From Peptococcaceae bacterium BRH_c8a (GTDB taxonomy: Bacteria > Bacillota > Desulfotomaculia > Desulfotomaculales > Desulfallaceae), in assembly GCA_000961575.1 (NCBI GenBank), contig LADP01000025.1, forward strand, positions 99,335 through 163,334: a stretch of 64,000 nt of DNA, in the 5' to 3' direction. A program made the translations under genes and the position numbers. The notes under the pieces were generated by a model, which had not been told where the DNA came from, did no database searches, and saw only the letters and a program-made list of their open reading frames with translations. This document shows, in pieces, positions 34,071 to 42,609 of this stretch. How positions within the stretch are numbered: position 1 is the first letter of the stretch; every line of letters begins with the position of its first letter.

Positions 34071-36116
34071 TTATATAATATGCCTGTAATTTAAATACTT
34101 AATAAATCGATGCGCCAAATCCGGGTCAAACTGGGTACCGGCGCATTTTTTTATTTCAGTTATCGCTTCACCCGGGGATATAATCTGCCGGTAGGGCCGT
34201 TTACTGGTCATAGCGTCATATGCTTCGGCTATGGCTAATACCCGGCACTCCGTTGGAATTTCATCGCCCTTGATACCAAGCGGATAACCTTTGCCGTTCC
34301 ACCATTCATGGTGTTTAAGGATCCAGTCGGCGATAGGGGCAAGTTCGGGTGAGGACAATGCAATGCGGTAACCTATTTCGCTGTGCCTTTGCATTTCTTT
34401 TCGTTCCTGTTCGGTGAGCGGCCCGGGTTTGAATAGGATTAGATCCGGTATGCCCATTTTACCAATATCGTGAAAATAGGCTAGCAGGTTCAGATTGGCC
34501 CGGTTATGTACAGTGGATTCTATGGTCTTCAGGAACCCCATCATCAGGTTCTGAAGGCGTTCGGCATGGCCGTCAGCTATAAAATCTCTGGTTTCCAGGG
34601 TTGTTCTAAAGGTTTGAACCAGTGCATTCCGATTGCTTTGGATATGCAGCAGTTTTTCCCGGTACATGTTATTATCCGCTTCTTTATAAAGCTCGCCCAT
34701 AGTTTTACTGTTGTCGGCCTTATATGCAAAGCCCATGGATAGGTTAAAAAAAAGCCTGGGGTTGGCGGTATTGTGCTTGGTCAAGGCACGCTTGGCCCTG
34801 GCGCAGGCTTGGTAAAGCTCTTCTTCCCCCCCGCGGGGCATCAGAATTCCGAATTCGTCTCCGCCGATACGCGCTACAATGCCTTCGGGTTGAAAGGATT
34901 CTTTTAATATCCGGGCCGCCACCATTAGTAATGCGTCACCCATGTTATGGCCCATAGTATTATTCACCAGCTTAAGACCGTCAACATCGCACACTACAAG
35001 GGCTACCTTACTGTTTCTTTCACCTAAAATATAACTTTGCATCACCTGTTCGAAATAATTACGGTTAAAAACTCCGGTCAGGGAATCATGAAAACTAAGG
35101 TCGCGCAGCTTTTTTTCCACGTGCTTGCGCTCGGTTATGTCATGCAGGGTAGCCACATGGTTACTTGTTCCGGGCAATAAGCCGATGGTAATAATAACGT
35201 CCTTGATGGTACCCTGCCTGTCTTTTATCTGGGCTTCATAATGCCAGGGCTCGGCCTGTTTTAACCTCATGGCCGGTAGAATGTCTTTAGACTGTTCCAG
35301 CCATTTAGGTGGAAACAGATCCAGCCACTTTTTTCTTTGCTCAACTTCTGCTTTACGGTACCCGGTTAATATTTCAAATTTAGCGTTAACCATAGAGATA
35401 AGCAAATCGTCCTCTATAATCACCATTGCGGTTCCCGTGCATTCAAAAATAGCCCGGTACCTAGACTCTGATTCCCGCAATTCATCTTCAATTATTTGCC
35501 GTTCCAGGGCGCCGCCGATAATTTCCACCGAAACTTTTAACAGTGATAAAGTATCTTCACTCCAGGCTTTGGTTTTTTCCACCCGGTCGAAGCCAATAAA
35601 ACCGGCGAGCTTACCTTTTAAAATCATTGGTAGTACCAGTATTGATTTAATATGCTGTTCTTCCAGGATTGCTTTTTCACTTGACGCTGCAATGGGCATT
35701 TGGGATACATCTTCTATATTGATTACTTTACCGTTATTAAGCTGCTCCATCCACCAGGGAAATTTATCCACCGCTAGTCCCTGTAGATTCTGTATTTGAG
35801 CTGAGATACCGTGGTTGCACCACTCGTGAGTATTATCCATTAACGTATTGTTACTGCGCAGAAGAAACAAATAGGCACGACTGGCTTGACAAAGTAACCC
35901 CATATCGGCAAGGGATACGTTGATAGCCCAGTCCAGGTTATCGACGCGGACAAAACGGGAAGAAATCCGACTTACTGTCGACTCAAACTGCAGCCTTTTT
36001 TTTAATTCTATTGCTACCTGTATTTTTTTCAAATGTAGCTCCTTTGTAAAAGCACATGGTTTATAAGCATTAACCGGTGCCGGTATATTCTGAAAATTAA
36101 TATCTAAAAAAACCAT
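34071..36116 (-). CDS. GAF-PAS-GGDEF-HD-GYP c-di-GMP turnover protein
   Basis: In the 681-residue protein a GAF-like domain (about 40-200, LVLPMILKGKLAGFIGFD) comes first, then a PAS domain (about 210-330). The GGDEF domain has an intact GGDEF motif near residue 417. The HD-GYP phosphodiesterase domain has FHDIGKMG near 547 and NGKGYPLG near 611. So it may both make and break c-di-GMP. No membrane segment is seen. Its leader carries a c-di-GMP-I riboswitch, giving direct feedback by its own product or substrate. Confidence 0.93.
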   Translation of the reverse strand: MVFLDINFQNIPAPVNAYKPCAFTKELHLKKIQVAIELKKRLQFESTVSRISSRFVRVDNLDWAINVSLADMGLLCQASRAYLFLLRSNNTLMDNTHEWCNHGISAQIQNLQGLAVDKFPWWMEQLNNGKVINIEDVSQMPIAASSEKAILEEQHIKSILVLPMILKGKLAGFIGFDRVEKTKAWSEDTLSLLKVSVEIIGGALERQIIEDELRESESRYRAIFECTGTAMVIIEDDLLISMVNAKFEILTGYRKAEVEQRKKWLDLFPPKWLEQSKDILPAMRLKQAEPWHYEAQIKDRQGTIKDVIITIGLLPGTSNHVATLHDITERKHVEKKLRDLSFHDSLTGVFNRNYFEQVMQSYILGERNSKVALVVCDVDGLKLVNNTMGHNMGDALLMVAARILKESFQPEGIVARIGGDEFGILMPRGGEEELYQACARAKRALTKHNTANPRLFFNLSMGFAYKADNSKTMGELYKEADNNMYREKLLHIQSNRNALVQTFRTTLETRDFIADGHAERLQNLMMGFLKTIESTVHNRANLNLLAYFHDIGKMGIPDLILFKPGPLTEQERKEMQRHSEIGYRIALSSPELAPIADWILKHHEWWNGKGYPLGIKGDEIPTECRVLAIAEAYDAMTSKRPYRQIISPGEAITEIKKCAGTQFDPDLAHRFIKYLNYRHII

Positions 36117-36162
36117 TCATTATAGAAGAACGTACCTAGGTTTAAGCATGTATGTCAATTTA

Positions 36163-36196
36163 GTAATAAAAAACTACCTTGCCGTGAAGGTAGTTT
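36163..36196 (-). terminator. Terminator of the c-di-GMP riboswitch
   Basis: On the minus strand AACTACCTT-CACGGC-AAGGTAGTT is followed by TTTT. Its TCACGGC can instead pair with GCCGTGA at the 3-prime end of the aptamer (36212-36218), a clear on/off switch. Confidence 0.85.
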
Positions 36197-36210
36197 GATT
36201 GAATAAAAAT

Positions 36211-36297
36211 ATCACGGCAACCCGGCTGCCATAGCGTTTCCGCTTTAGACCCGTGGTTTTGCGCCCCCACCTTTCGGAATGGGTTTGCCTTTTTCTT
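36211..36297 (-). promoter_or_regulatory. c-di-GMP-I (GEMM) riboswitch upstream of the GGDEF/HD-GYP gene
   Basis: The minus strand has GGCAAACCCATTCCGAAAGG, then GGGGGCGCAAAACCACGGGT, then CTAAAGC...GCTATGGCAGCCGGG. These are the GEMM-I core boxes. The terminator at 36163-36196 follows, then the GGDEF/HD-GYP gene. Confidence 0.92.
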
Positions 36298-36343
36298 TGC
36301 CTGTATAGTAAACCTTATTGGTCCTATAAGTAAATAGGACTAA

Positions 36344-36379
36344 AGTACTATATACATTGTGTGAGTACTATGCACATTG
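36344..36379. repeat. Two 16-bp direct repeats upstream of uspA
   Basis: AGTACTATATACATTG (36344-36359) and AGTACTATGCACATTG (36364-36379) differ at two positions and are 20 bp apart, two helical turns. They lie just upstream of the uspA promoter and look like an activator or repressor array. Confidence 0.55.
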
Positions 36380-36384
36380 ATGTT

Positions 36385-36418
36385 TGTGATTGACATCACA
36401 AACTCCTTACTTTATAAT
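36385..36418 (+). promoter_or_regulatory. uspA promoter with CRP/FNR-type site over the -35 box
   Basis: TTGACA (36390-36395) and TATAAT (36413-36418) are 17 bases apart, a full-consensus sigma-A promoter. The palindrome TGTGATTGACATCACA (36385-36400), a perfect CRP/FNR-type TGTGA-N6-TCACA, covers the -35 box, which suggests repression by a CRP/FNR-family protein. Confidence 0.75.
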
Positions 36419-36452
36419 CTAATCAATCATAACCAACAAAGGAGTTGATTTC

Positions 36453-36878
36453 ATGTACAAAAAAATCCTGGTTCCCATTGATGGCTCGGAGAATTCACTA
36501 AAAACTCTGGATCATGCGGCTGAATTGGCCTCAGTATTGGGCTCCAAAATTGCGCTTTTCCATGTAATTGCCCCGCTGCCGTCCACCGTGCAAAGGTACG
36601 TTCAAGTTAATAATTTAGTCCAGGAGGTTCAGGGATTTGGACAAGAAGTGCTTGAAGACGCAAAAAAAGCAATCGCTAAAAAATATAACCTGGAAATTGA
36701 AACAGATTTAATATACGGTGACCCGGCCAACGAAATTTGCGATAAAGCCAAAAAAGATCAATTTGACCTTATTGTTATTGGCAGTCGTGGTCTGAGCGAG
36801 ATTACCAGCATTATAATGGGTAGTGTCAGCAGACGGGTTGCCCGCCATGCTGTGTGTCCAGTATTGATAGTCCGTTAA
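36453..36878 (+). CDS. Universal stress protein, UspA family
   Basis: The 141-residue protein starts with MYKKILVPIDGSENSLKTLD. It ends with the ATP-binding signature GSRGLSEITSIIMGSVSRRV and CPVLIVR (G-2-G-9-G-S type). The ribosome site is AAAGGAG. It is a single-domain cytoplasmic protein, with a consensus promoter and a CRP/FNR-like operator upstream and a terminator downstream. Confidence 0.93.
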   Translation: MYKKILVPIDGSENSLKTLDHAAELASVLGSKIALFHVIAPLPSTVQRYVQVNNLVQEVQGFGQEVLEDAKKAIAKKYNLEIETDLIYGDPANEICDKAKKDQFDLIVIGSRGLSEITSIIMGSVSRRVARHAVCPVLIVR

Positions 36879-36925
36879 CTGATAAGTTATTCAGATAAAG
36901 TGCATAGCAAGTTTGCTTTTACGTA

Positions 36926-36969
36926 AACCCCGGCCCTCGGTATAGCACCGCCAGGCTCGGGGTTTTTGT
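36926..36969 (+). terminator. uspA terminator
   Basis: AACCCCG...CGGGGTT with an inner GGT/ACC stem, followed by TTTTG. Confidence 0.8.
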
Positions 36970-36978
36970 TTTGGAAAC

Positions 36979-37035
36979 TGTCATCCTGAGCGAAGCGAAG
37001 GATCTTAAGGATTCTTCACTTCGTTTAGAATGACA
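36979..37035. repeat. Dispersed repeat starting TGTCATCCTGAGCG
   Basis: TGTCATCCTGAGCGAAGCGA... ends in ...TTTAGAATGACA, so its ends are inverted copies. The same opening recurs near 47107. It is an intergenic repeat of the REP/MITE kind. Confidence 0.6.
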
Positions 37036-37095
37036 AATATCCTGGCATTAGAACACATTGCTGTTAGAGACGACAGTATTTAAGCCTAATACCTT

Positions 37096-37755
37096 TTAGA
37101 GATCCCTGCTTTGATAAGCTTTTAAAGATAGCGCAAAGGATACAGTCAGTATAATCATTGTTAAAAGAACAAGAAAGGCAAATATCTGTATATCTGATAG
37201 TCGTTGAAAAAAGCTGCTTAAATTTTTAACCCAGGCAACGTCCCTGTTCATATAAAAAAAACTAATGCTGCTCGTTAAACCAAAGTATAAGGTAAAAAAC
37301 AAGATTAAGTTCAAGAATTTGGACTTGATGTAGCCAAACTTAAAGTAAAAGGGAAAATAGATGCCGGTAGTTAAACTAACTGCAAATAGACCCCCGGCCA
37401 AACCTGCCAATGAAACCGGGTATACTTTTACGGGTAAACCAGTCAATGAAATAAGAATTGTTATGACCATGTAGATAACTGTGCATATTACTAAATAAAT
37501 AAAAACAGAAAGATATTTGGCCAGAACAATATGCAACCTTTTCAGAGGCAAGCTGTTTAGCATCACATCTGCTTTATTTTTTTCATCGTAGGCACAGGCG
37601 GTTATAACCAGCATATAGGTGACAGCGGTTATAGCCATGGGCAAAATAATTAATCCTGCCCCTTGCATGACCACGTAAAAGAAAACAATATATACAAAAC
37701 TTAACATGATCATTATCTTTTGCACCAATATATCTTTCAAGATCAAGTGATACAT
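37096..37755 (-). CDS. ABC-2-type transporter permease
   Basis: The 219-residue protein has six hydrophobic segments (first around LSFVYIVFFYVVM, last around FLVLLTMIILTVSFALSL) and an ABC-2 permease-like CAYDEKNKADVMLNSLPLKR loop. It follows the ATPase gene by two bases and would form the membrane part of that transporter. In GntR-ABC-permease operons of the YtrA type the system often answers cell-wall stress; the substrate here is unknown. Confidence 0.85.
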   Translation of the reverse strand: MYHLILKDILVQKIMIMLSFVYIVFFYVVMQGAGLIILPMAITAVTYMLVITACAYDEKNKADVMLNSLPLKRLHIVLAKYLSVFIYLVICTVIYMVITILISLTGLPVKVYPVSLAGLAGGLFAVSLTTGIYFPFYFKFGYIKSKFLNLILFFTLYFGLTSSISFFYMNRDVAWVKNLSSFFQRLSDIQIFAFLVLLTMIILTVSFALSLKAYQSRDL

Positions 37756-37757
37756 CC

Positions 37758-38615
37758 TTAGAGCCCCCTTGTATAGTAAAGCATGATATCTTCCAAAGTC
37801 GGTTTTTCAATCAGCGCCTGGCCGGCTAAAAGAGATTTGGCCTGTTGCCGGTTCTTGACCAATCCTTCAAAACCAAACTCATTTTCTTTAAGATACACAA
37901 ATGATTTTCTTATATCTTGATCCAGTAAATCTTTGCCCCCTTTGACAAGTCCGTGCTGATCCAGCAGTACATCTTTAGAGGTACTGAAAATTATTTGACC
38001 ATCATTGATGAACGTTATATAATCTGCTATTTTTTCCAAATCCGAAGTTATGTGCGTAGATAGAAAAACACCTTTGTTTTCATCCTGAATAATATCCGTT
38101 AAGATTTCCAGGAGTTCACTTCTTACCACGGGATCCAAACCCGAGGTGGGTTCATCCATAATCAGCAGGTCGGCATGATGGGACAGGGCTACGGTCAGGG
38201 AGTACTTCATCTTCATTCCTTTGGAAAGATCCTTAATTTTTTTATGGGGCGGCAAGTTAAAATCCGCCATATACCTGGCAAAGGCACGGTCATCCCAGTT
38301 TTTATACAGCGGGGCAACTACCTTTTTCATTTCCGCAAGGGTTAGTTCTTCATAATAATGGTTTTCATCAAAAACAAAGCCGATTCTGTTTTTTATTTCT
38401 ATTTCGTGTTTAACGTTATCCAGCCCAAAAACTTTAATATCGCCACCGTCTTTTCTAAGCAGGTTTAGAATTAGTTTGATGGTTGTACTTTTACCGGAAC
38501 CATTAGGGCCGATAAAACCCATTATATAACCCTTTTCCATAGTGAAGCTGATGTCTTTTAAGGCAAAACCTTTAAAATTCTTTCTAAGTTTTTTTACTTC
38601 CAGAATGGGCTCCAT
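37758..38615 (-). CDS. ABC transporter ATP-binding protein
   Basis: The 285-residue protein has Walker A GPNGSGKST near residue 36, signature LSKGMKMKYSL, Walker B LLIMDEPTSGLDP, and the switch His in STHITS. The start ATG at 38615 lies behind GAGGAGGAATAGTA at the end of the GntR gene. It pairs with the downstream ABC-2 permease. Confidence 0.95.
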   Translation of the reverse strand: MEPILEVKKLRKNFKGFALKDISFTMEKGYIMGFIGPNGSGKSTTIKLILNLLRKDGGDIKVFGLDNVKHEIEIKNRIGFVFDENHYYEELTLAEMKKVVAPLYKNWDDRAFARYMADFNLPPHKKIKDLSKGMKMKYSLTVALSHHADLLIMDEPTSGLDPVVRSELLEILTDIIQDENKGVFLSTHITSDLEKIADYITFINDGQIIFSTSKDVLLDQHGLVKGGKDLLDQDIRKSFVYLKENEFGFEGLVKNRQQAKSLLAGQALIEKPTLEDIMLYYTRGL

Positions 38616-38617
38616 TA

Positions 38618-38992
38618 CTATTCCTCCTCGTAAAACAGGCTCAGCATTTCCTGAAGTTGCTCAAGGGATAATTGAATAAACTTCGCGGCGCTCACTGCTT
38701 CGGCCAGTTTTTCCTCAACAATTTTTAGTCTTTTTTCGTGCAGCAGTTCTTTGTTTTGTGTGGCTACATAGGAACCCTTACCCGGGACGGTAACAATAAA
38801 CCCTTCCCTTTCCAACTCGTCATAGGCCCGCTTAGTGGTAATAACGCTAATCTGTAGTTCTTTGGCCAAATTTCTAATCGATGGCAAAGGGTTGGCGTCC
38901 AAAAGTTCACCGTTTAAAATTGATGCTTTAATCTGGGAGACGATCTGCTCATAAATAGGTTGATTGGAAGCGTTTGAAATAATAATCTTCAT
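38618..38992 (-). CDS. GntR-family regulator (YtrA subfamily)
   Basis: The 124-residue protein has an N-terminal GntR winged helix (PIYEQIVSQIKASILNGELL, then LPSIRNLAKELQISVITTKR) and only a short C-terminal helical part, as in the YtrA group. It probably represses its own operon with the ABC genes. A short palindrome, TGTATATGTACA at 39027-39038, lies upstream and may be the operator. Confidence 0.92.
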   Translation of the reverse strand: MKIIISNASNQPIYEQIVSQIKASILNGELLDANPLPSIRNLAKELQISVITTKRAYDELEREGFIVTVPGKGSYVATQNKELLHEKRLKIVEEKLAEAVSAAKFIQLSLEQLQEMLSLFYEEE

Positions 38993-39026
38993 AGCAAGAC
39001 TCCCTTAATAGATAAACTGTCATGAC

Positions 39027-39038
39027 TGTATATGTACA
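39027..39038. promoter_or_regulatory. Possible GntR operator
   Basis: TGTATATGTACA, nearly palindromic, 35 bases upstream of the GntR start in AT-rich promoter DNA. The call rests on position only. Confidence 0.35.
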
Positions 39039-39195
39039 ATATAAACAGTATTAACGGATTTGTCAACTCCTTAATGGCAAAAATATTGTAACAAGCGTAA
39101 TTCTTGCATGTAGGACACTATGGGTAGACCACTGAAACCATAAAAAATATTAACTGGGTTAAACTGGGCATAATTAACTTTTTGCCAATTAATTA

Positions 39196-39230
39196 TAAAA
39201 AACCCACCTCGGGATTGTTCCCAGGTGGTT
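39196..39230 (-). terminator. Second terminator after tRNA-Arg
   Basis: On the minus strand AACCACCTGGGA pairs with TCCCgAGGTGGGTT and is followed by a T-run. Confidence 0.7.
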
Positions 39231-39233
39231 AAA

Positions 39234-39280
39234 ATAAAAAACCCGCAAACCCTTTATATTAAAGGTTGCAGGTTTTTTAT
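39234..39280 (-). terminator. tRNA-Arg terminator
   Basis: On the minus strand AACCTGCAACCTTT pairs with AAAGGGTTTGCGGGTT, followed by TTTTTTA, directly after the tRNA. Confidence 0.8.
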
Positions 39281-39281
39281 T

Positions 39282-39356
39282 TGGTGCGCCTGACAGGAAT
39301 CGAACCTGTGCAACCGGCTCCGGAGGCCGGCACTCTATCCCCTGAGCTACAGGCGC
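39282..39356 (-). tRNA. tRNA-Arg (anticodon CCG)
   Basis: The minus strand gives GCGCCTGTAGCTCAGGGGAT at the 5-prime end, with acceptor stem GCGCCTG/CAGGCGC. The anticodon loop is CTCCGGA (anticodon CCG) between CCGGC/GCCGG stems, the T arm is ACAGGTTCGATTCCTGT, and CCA is encoded. The length is 75 bases. Confidence 0.97.
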
Positions 39357-39457
39357 GTGTGAGCTTGTAAAAATGCCACGTATTAAATTGTATCACAAAT
39401 TAGTAATAATGCAAGGTATAAAATATTACCAGTAATATGTTGGCCTTAATTAACGCT

Positions 39458-40492
39458 TTAGTGTAAATAAGGGCTTTCGTTAAATCCTGGTTTAGGTGTA
39501 GGCAGTTTAGGTTTGGACGGCTGCATTTCCGGCGGTATAGGCTCGGTAGCACCCAGTTCAAGTTTTTCCTGGATCGAGTGCAGCATCGCAGCGGATCTTA
39601 ACAGGGCTACTTTTTCATCATCTTCAAGCGGTACCGGTAACACTTGGACAAGCCCCTGTCGGTTGACCAAGCAGGGCATGCTGAGACAAACATCATTTAT
39701 ACCGTGCACACCGTTAATTAGTCCTGAAACGGTGAGGATCGAGTTTTCGTCCCGCAAAATACATTCGCAAATTCTTCTGACAGCTAGGCCGATTGCGAAA
39801 TAGGTAGCCCCTTTACGGGCAATTATTTCGTAAGCGGCGTTACGTACACTTTTAGTTACTGTTTGGCGGTCGGGGCATGGTGTATTACGCCAGCGGCAAA
39901 ATTCTTCGGGAGATAAACCGGCTATATTGGCTTTACTCCAAAGCAGTATTTCGCTGTCACCGTGTTCACCGATTACGTAGGCATGGATGTTTCTGGGTTC
40001 CACCAGACAGTTTTCACTGATGAGATGCCGAAAACGGGAACTGTCCAGTACCGTGCCCGAACCGATAACCCGGTTCGGGGGTAGGCCGGTTAAACGTAGT
40101 GCAGCATAAGTCAGCACATCCACCGGGTTTGAAACCATTAACAAAATGGAGTCCCCGGCCCGGTCAATTACCTGCGGCAGCACGCTGCGCAAAACCGAGG
40201 TGTTTTTGTGCACCAGTTCAAGCCTGGTTTCGCCGGGCTTTTGTCCGGCTCCGGCAGTGAAAACAATGATGTCGGCATCCCGGCAATCTTTATATTCGCC
40301 CACGGTAATTTTAATTGGCTTGACAAAAGCAGCCCCGTGAGATAAATCCATAGCCTCTCCTTCCGCCCGGTTCTTGTCGATATCTACCAGCACTATTTCA
40401 CTGACCAGACCGCTCATTAGGAGTGCATAAGCTACAGATGCGCCGACTGAGCCTGCCCCCACTACGGCAATTTTACGAAAATCGCTTGGCAT
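39458..40492 (-). CDS. ldh: L-lactate dehydrogenase
   Basis: The 344-residue protein has the NAD-binding GAGSVGASVA near residue 11. The substrate loop AGAGQKPGETRLEL has the Gln that marks LDH rather than malate dehydrogenase, VSNPVDVLTY follows, and the catalytic His is in IGEHGDSE. It interconverts pyruvate and lactate. The C-terminus carries a Pro-rich tail of about 20 residues (PPEMQPSKPKLPTPKPGF) not usual in the family. The ribosome site is G-rich (GGGGGGGCGGGCA). Confidence 0.93.
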   Translation of the reverse strand: MPSDFRKIAVVGAGSVGASVAYALLMSGLVSEIVLVDIDKNRAEGEAMDLSHGAAFVKPIKITVGEYKDCRDADIIVFTAGAGQKPGETRLELVHKNTSVLRSVLPQVIDRAGDSILLMVSNPVDVLTYAALRLTGLPPNRVIGSGTVLDSSRFRHLISENCLVEPRNIHAYVIGEHGDSEILLWSKANIAGLSPEEFCRWRNTPCPDRQTVTKSVRNAAYEIIARKGATYFAIGLAVRRICECILRDENSILTVSGLINGVHGINDVCLSMPCLVNRQGLVQVLPVPLEDDEKVALLRSAAMLHSIQEKLELGATEPIPPEMQPSKPKLPTPKPGFNESPYLH

Positions 40493-40651
40493 TGCCCGCC
40501 CCCCCGGTTTAATTTAATATGATGCTTATTTAGTAGGGTTTACTTTTATATTCTCCCGGGTTGACAGTTTTTAATGCGTTTTCTAATCGTCACAGGGTTT
40601 AATTTAGTTGTTGTTTTTTACGACCGGAACTCGGCCGTTTCAGCAGTCCCT

Positions 40652-40789
40652 TCAGCCCGGCCCCGCTATTAAAAACAAGGCCGCACCACTCAAACCTGTT
40701 ATAACGGGCCAGTAACCGGGCAAGCCCGCCAGGGCGGCGACCCCGATTAACCCTATGCCGGCCAGACGCATAACTATTTTTTTATTCAT
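40652..40789 (-). CDS. Small membrane protein (45 aa), DUF2892-like
   Basis: The ATG at 40789 follows AAAGGGGTGCTTAA. The product MNKKIVMRLAGIGLIGVAAL...GYWPVITGLSGAALFLIAGPG has two short hydrophobic segments split by GLPGYWP, as in DUF2892/YgaP-type membrane proteins. Function unknown. Confidence 0.55.
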   Translation of the reverse strand: MNKKIVMRLAGIGLIGVAALAGLPGYWPVITGLSGAALFLIAGPG

Positions 40790-40814
40790 TTAAGCACCCC
40801 TTTTAAAATGCAAC

Positions 40815-41288
40815 TTAAGGTAATTTATCTTTCCACATGATGATGGCGTTTTCGCGGGTATCGGGATAATAATCTTTTCGAATGCCTCTGTCTTCGAAGC
40901 CCAGGTTGGCGTAAAGTTTCCGGGCCGGTTTGTTTGAAGGGCGCACTTCAAGGGTCATCCGGTCAGCTCCCAGCGCCACCGCCCAGACAATCATTTTTTG
41001 CATTAATTCCAGACCCAGACCGCGGCGCCGATAATGTTCGTGAACCGCCACATTGGTCAGATGGGCTTCGTCCAGGACTATCCACATGCCCGCATATCCG
41101 GCGACATTGCGTTCTGGGGTCAGGGCTGTCAGGTAGTGGGCAAACTCATTATATTTAATCTCGTATAAAAAAGAGTTTTTAGACCAAGGTGTGGTAAAAG
41201 AGGCACGCTCAATAGTCACCACCTGATCCAGGTGTTCTGCACGCAGTCGGTCATACGTAAGCAGGCTTAGCAAATCACTGTCAACCAT
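40815..41288 (-). CDS. rimI: Ribosomal protein alanine N-acetyltransferase
   Basis: The 157-residue GNAT protein has the acetyl-CoA loop VHEHYRRRGLGLELMQKM and C-terminal EVRPSNKPARKLYANLGFED, both standard for RimI. Its start overlaps tsaB by 8 bases. The tsaE-tsaB-rimI order is common in Firmicutes. Confidence 0.93.
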   Translation of the reverse strand: MVDSDLLSLLTYDRLRAEHLDQVVTIERASFTTPWSKNSFLYEIKYNEFAHYLTALTPERNVAGYAGMWIVLDEAHLTNVAVHEHYRRRGLGLELMQKMIVWAVALGADRMTLEVRPSNKPARKLYANLGFEDRGIRKDYYPDTRENAIIMWKDKLP

Positions 41289-41991
41289 TGGGGAGACACC
41301 TTTCCCGCCACTTAATTTCGGCTTCCGACTCTCTAATGTAGTGGGGAAGTAGCGTCATGGGGTCTGTACCTGCCCCCGATTTAATCAGCTGTAGGCCTAG
41401 TTCGGCCACTGCAGCACCCCGGGGAAAAACGGCGCATTCCGGAGCGAACCTGGCCTGATCCTTAAGTAATTCAGTTAGTTCGGACTGGTATGCTTCTAAC
41501 CCATCCCCCAGAAATGTAATATGTTCATCATAGGTTTCCAGGATGGAGGCAAGTGCCTTTACTCCGGCGGCAAATGCCGGCAGCAGAGTAACCAGTTTTT
41601 TACCGTTGCTGCGGTATAATGCAACATACAACTCGTTTTTTCTGGCGTTTAACACCGGGCATATCAATCCTGCTTGGCCGGACAACGGATAGGCTAACGA
41701 TTCGAGTGTTGGTACGCCTGCCACGGGCAGGTTCAGCACCATAGCCAGGGTTTTTGCCGTGCTCATCCCGATGCGCAATCCGGTAAAAGACCCGGGCCCG
41801 GTGGTAACCGCAATACCGTCCAATTTATTTTTATCTATTCCGGCATCGGCCAAAACGTCCCGCACCATTGGTAGCAAGTTAACCGAGTGGGTGCGCTTAT
41901 TATTAACCATCCGTTCGGCCAAAATTTTACCCTCGGTGGCTACGGCCGTTGCCGCCACCGGTGTTGAGGCCTCAATTCCCAGTACGTACAT
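41281..41991 (-). CDS. tsaB: tRNA t6A biosynthesis protein TsaB
   Basis: The ATG at 41991 (MYVLGIEASTPVAATAVATE) follows GGGGAG ten bases upstream. The protein has the ASKHA fold, with HSVNLLPMVRDVL and TTGPGSFTGLRIGMSTAK. With TsaD, TsaE and TsaC it makes threonylcarbamoyl-adenosine at position 37 of tRNA. It overlaps tsaE and rimI. Confidence 0.95.
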   Translation of the reverse strand: MYVLGIEASTPVAATAVATEGKILAERMVNNKRTHSVNLLPMVRDVLADAGIDKNKLDGIAVTTGPGSFTGLRIGMSTAKTLAMVLNLPVAGVPTLESLAYPLSGQAGLICPVLNARKNELYVALYRSNGKKLVTLLPAFAAGVKALASILETYDEHITFLGDGLEAYQSELTELLKDQARFAPECAVFPRGAAVAELGLQLIKSGAGTDPMTLLPHYIRESEAEIKWRERCLPNG

Positions 41992-42451
41992 GCGCAATCA
42001 ACTCCCCGGCCAGTTGCTCGTAGCGGTTACCGTGCGGAACCAGCCTAATATTCCGGGTGTCCTCTTGATGCGGGTCTTTATCTATTACAATTTCCAAGCG
42101 CTGTTGGGGCAAAAAGTCTATAATTTTTTGGGCCCATTCCACTAGAACAGCGCCGTTCCCGTAAAAATATTCCTCAAACCCGAGGTCATTAATCTCAGAC
42201 GGGTTATCCAACCGGTAGACATCCATGTGGTATAGCGGTATTTTGCCCTCGTATTCGTTAATCAGGGCAAAAGTGGGGCTTTTGACCCGGCCTTCAATAA
42301 GCAGGCCACGCCCTACTCCACTGGCCAGGCAAGTTTTGCCAGCTCCCAGATCACCGTTTAGGGTAATTAGATCCCCCGGTTGCAGTAATGCACCCAGTGT
42401 TTCACCAAGGTTATAAGTTTCGTCGGCCGAACGGGATGCAATTGAGTACAA
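41972..42451 (-). CDS. tsaE: tRNA t6A biosynthesis ATPase TsaE
   Basis: A TTG start at 42451 lies seven bases after GGAGG. The 159-residue protein has Walker A LNGDLGAGKT near residue 38, then SPTFALINEYEG and LYHMDVYRLD, all TsaE hallmarks. It is the first gene of the tsaE-tsaB-rimI unit. Confidence 0.95.
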   Translation of the reverse strand: MYSIASRSADETYNLGETLGALLQPGDLITLNGDLGAGKTCLASGVGRGLLIEGRVKSPTFALINEYEGKIPLYHMDVYRLDNPSEINDLGFEEYFYGNGAVLVEWAQKIIDFLPQQRLEIVIDKDPHQEDTRNIRLVPHGNRYEQLAGELIAHVRTGN

Positions 42452-42549
42452 CTGACAACCTCCAATGATTTAAAATTATGTCTTATCAATTATTATATAT
42501 CCTTCATATATTATAACCCCTGATAAGCCGTCCACATAGTTATTTGCAT

Positions 42550-42582
42550 AAAAAAACGGCTGCTTGTGGCTTTCCGCTGCCG
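42550..42582 (-). terminator. Terminator of the Spo0F-like gene
   Basis: CGGCAGC and GCAGCCG pair on the minus strand, followed by seven T residues. Confidence 0.75.
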
Positions 42583-42609
42583 TGTATGGTTATTATGAAA
42601 TTTAGCCTT

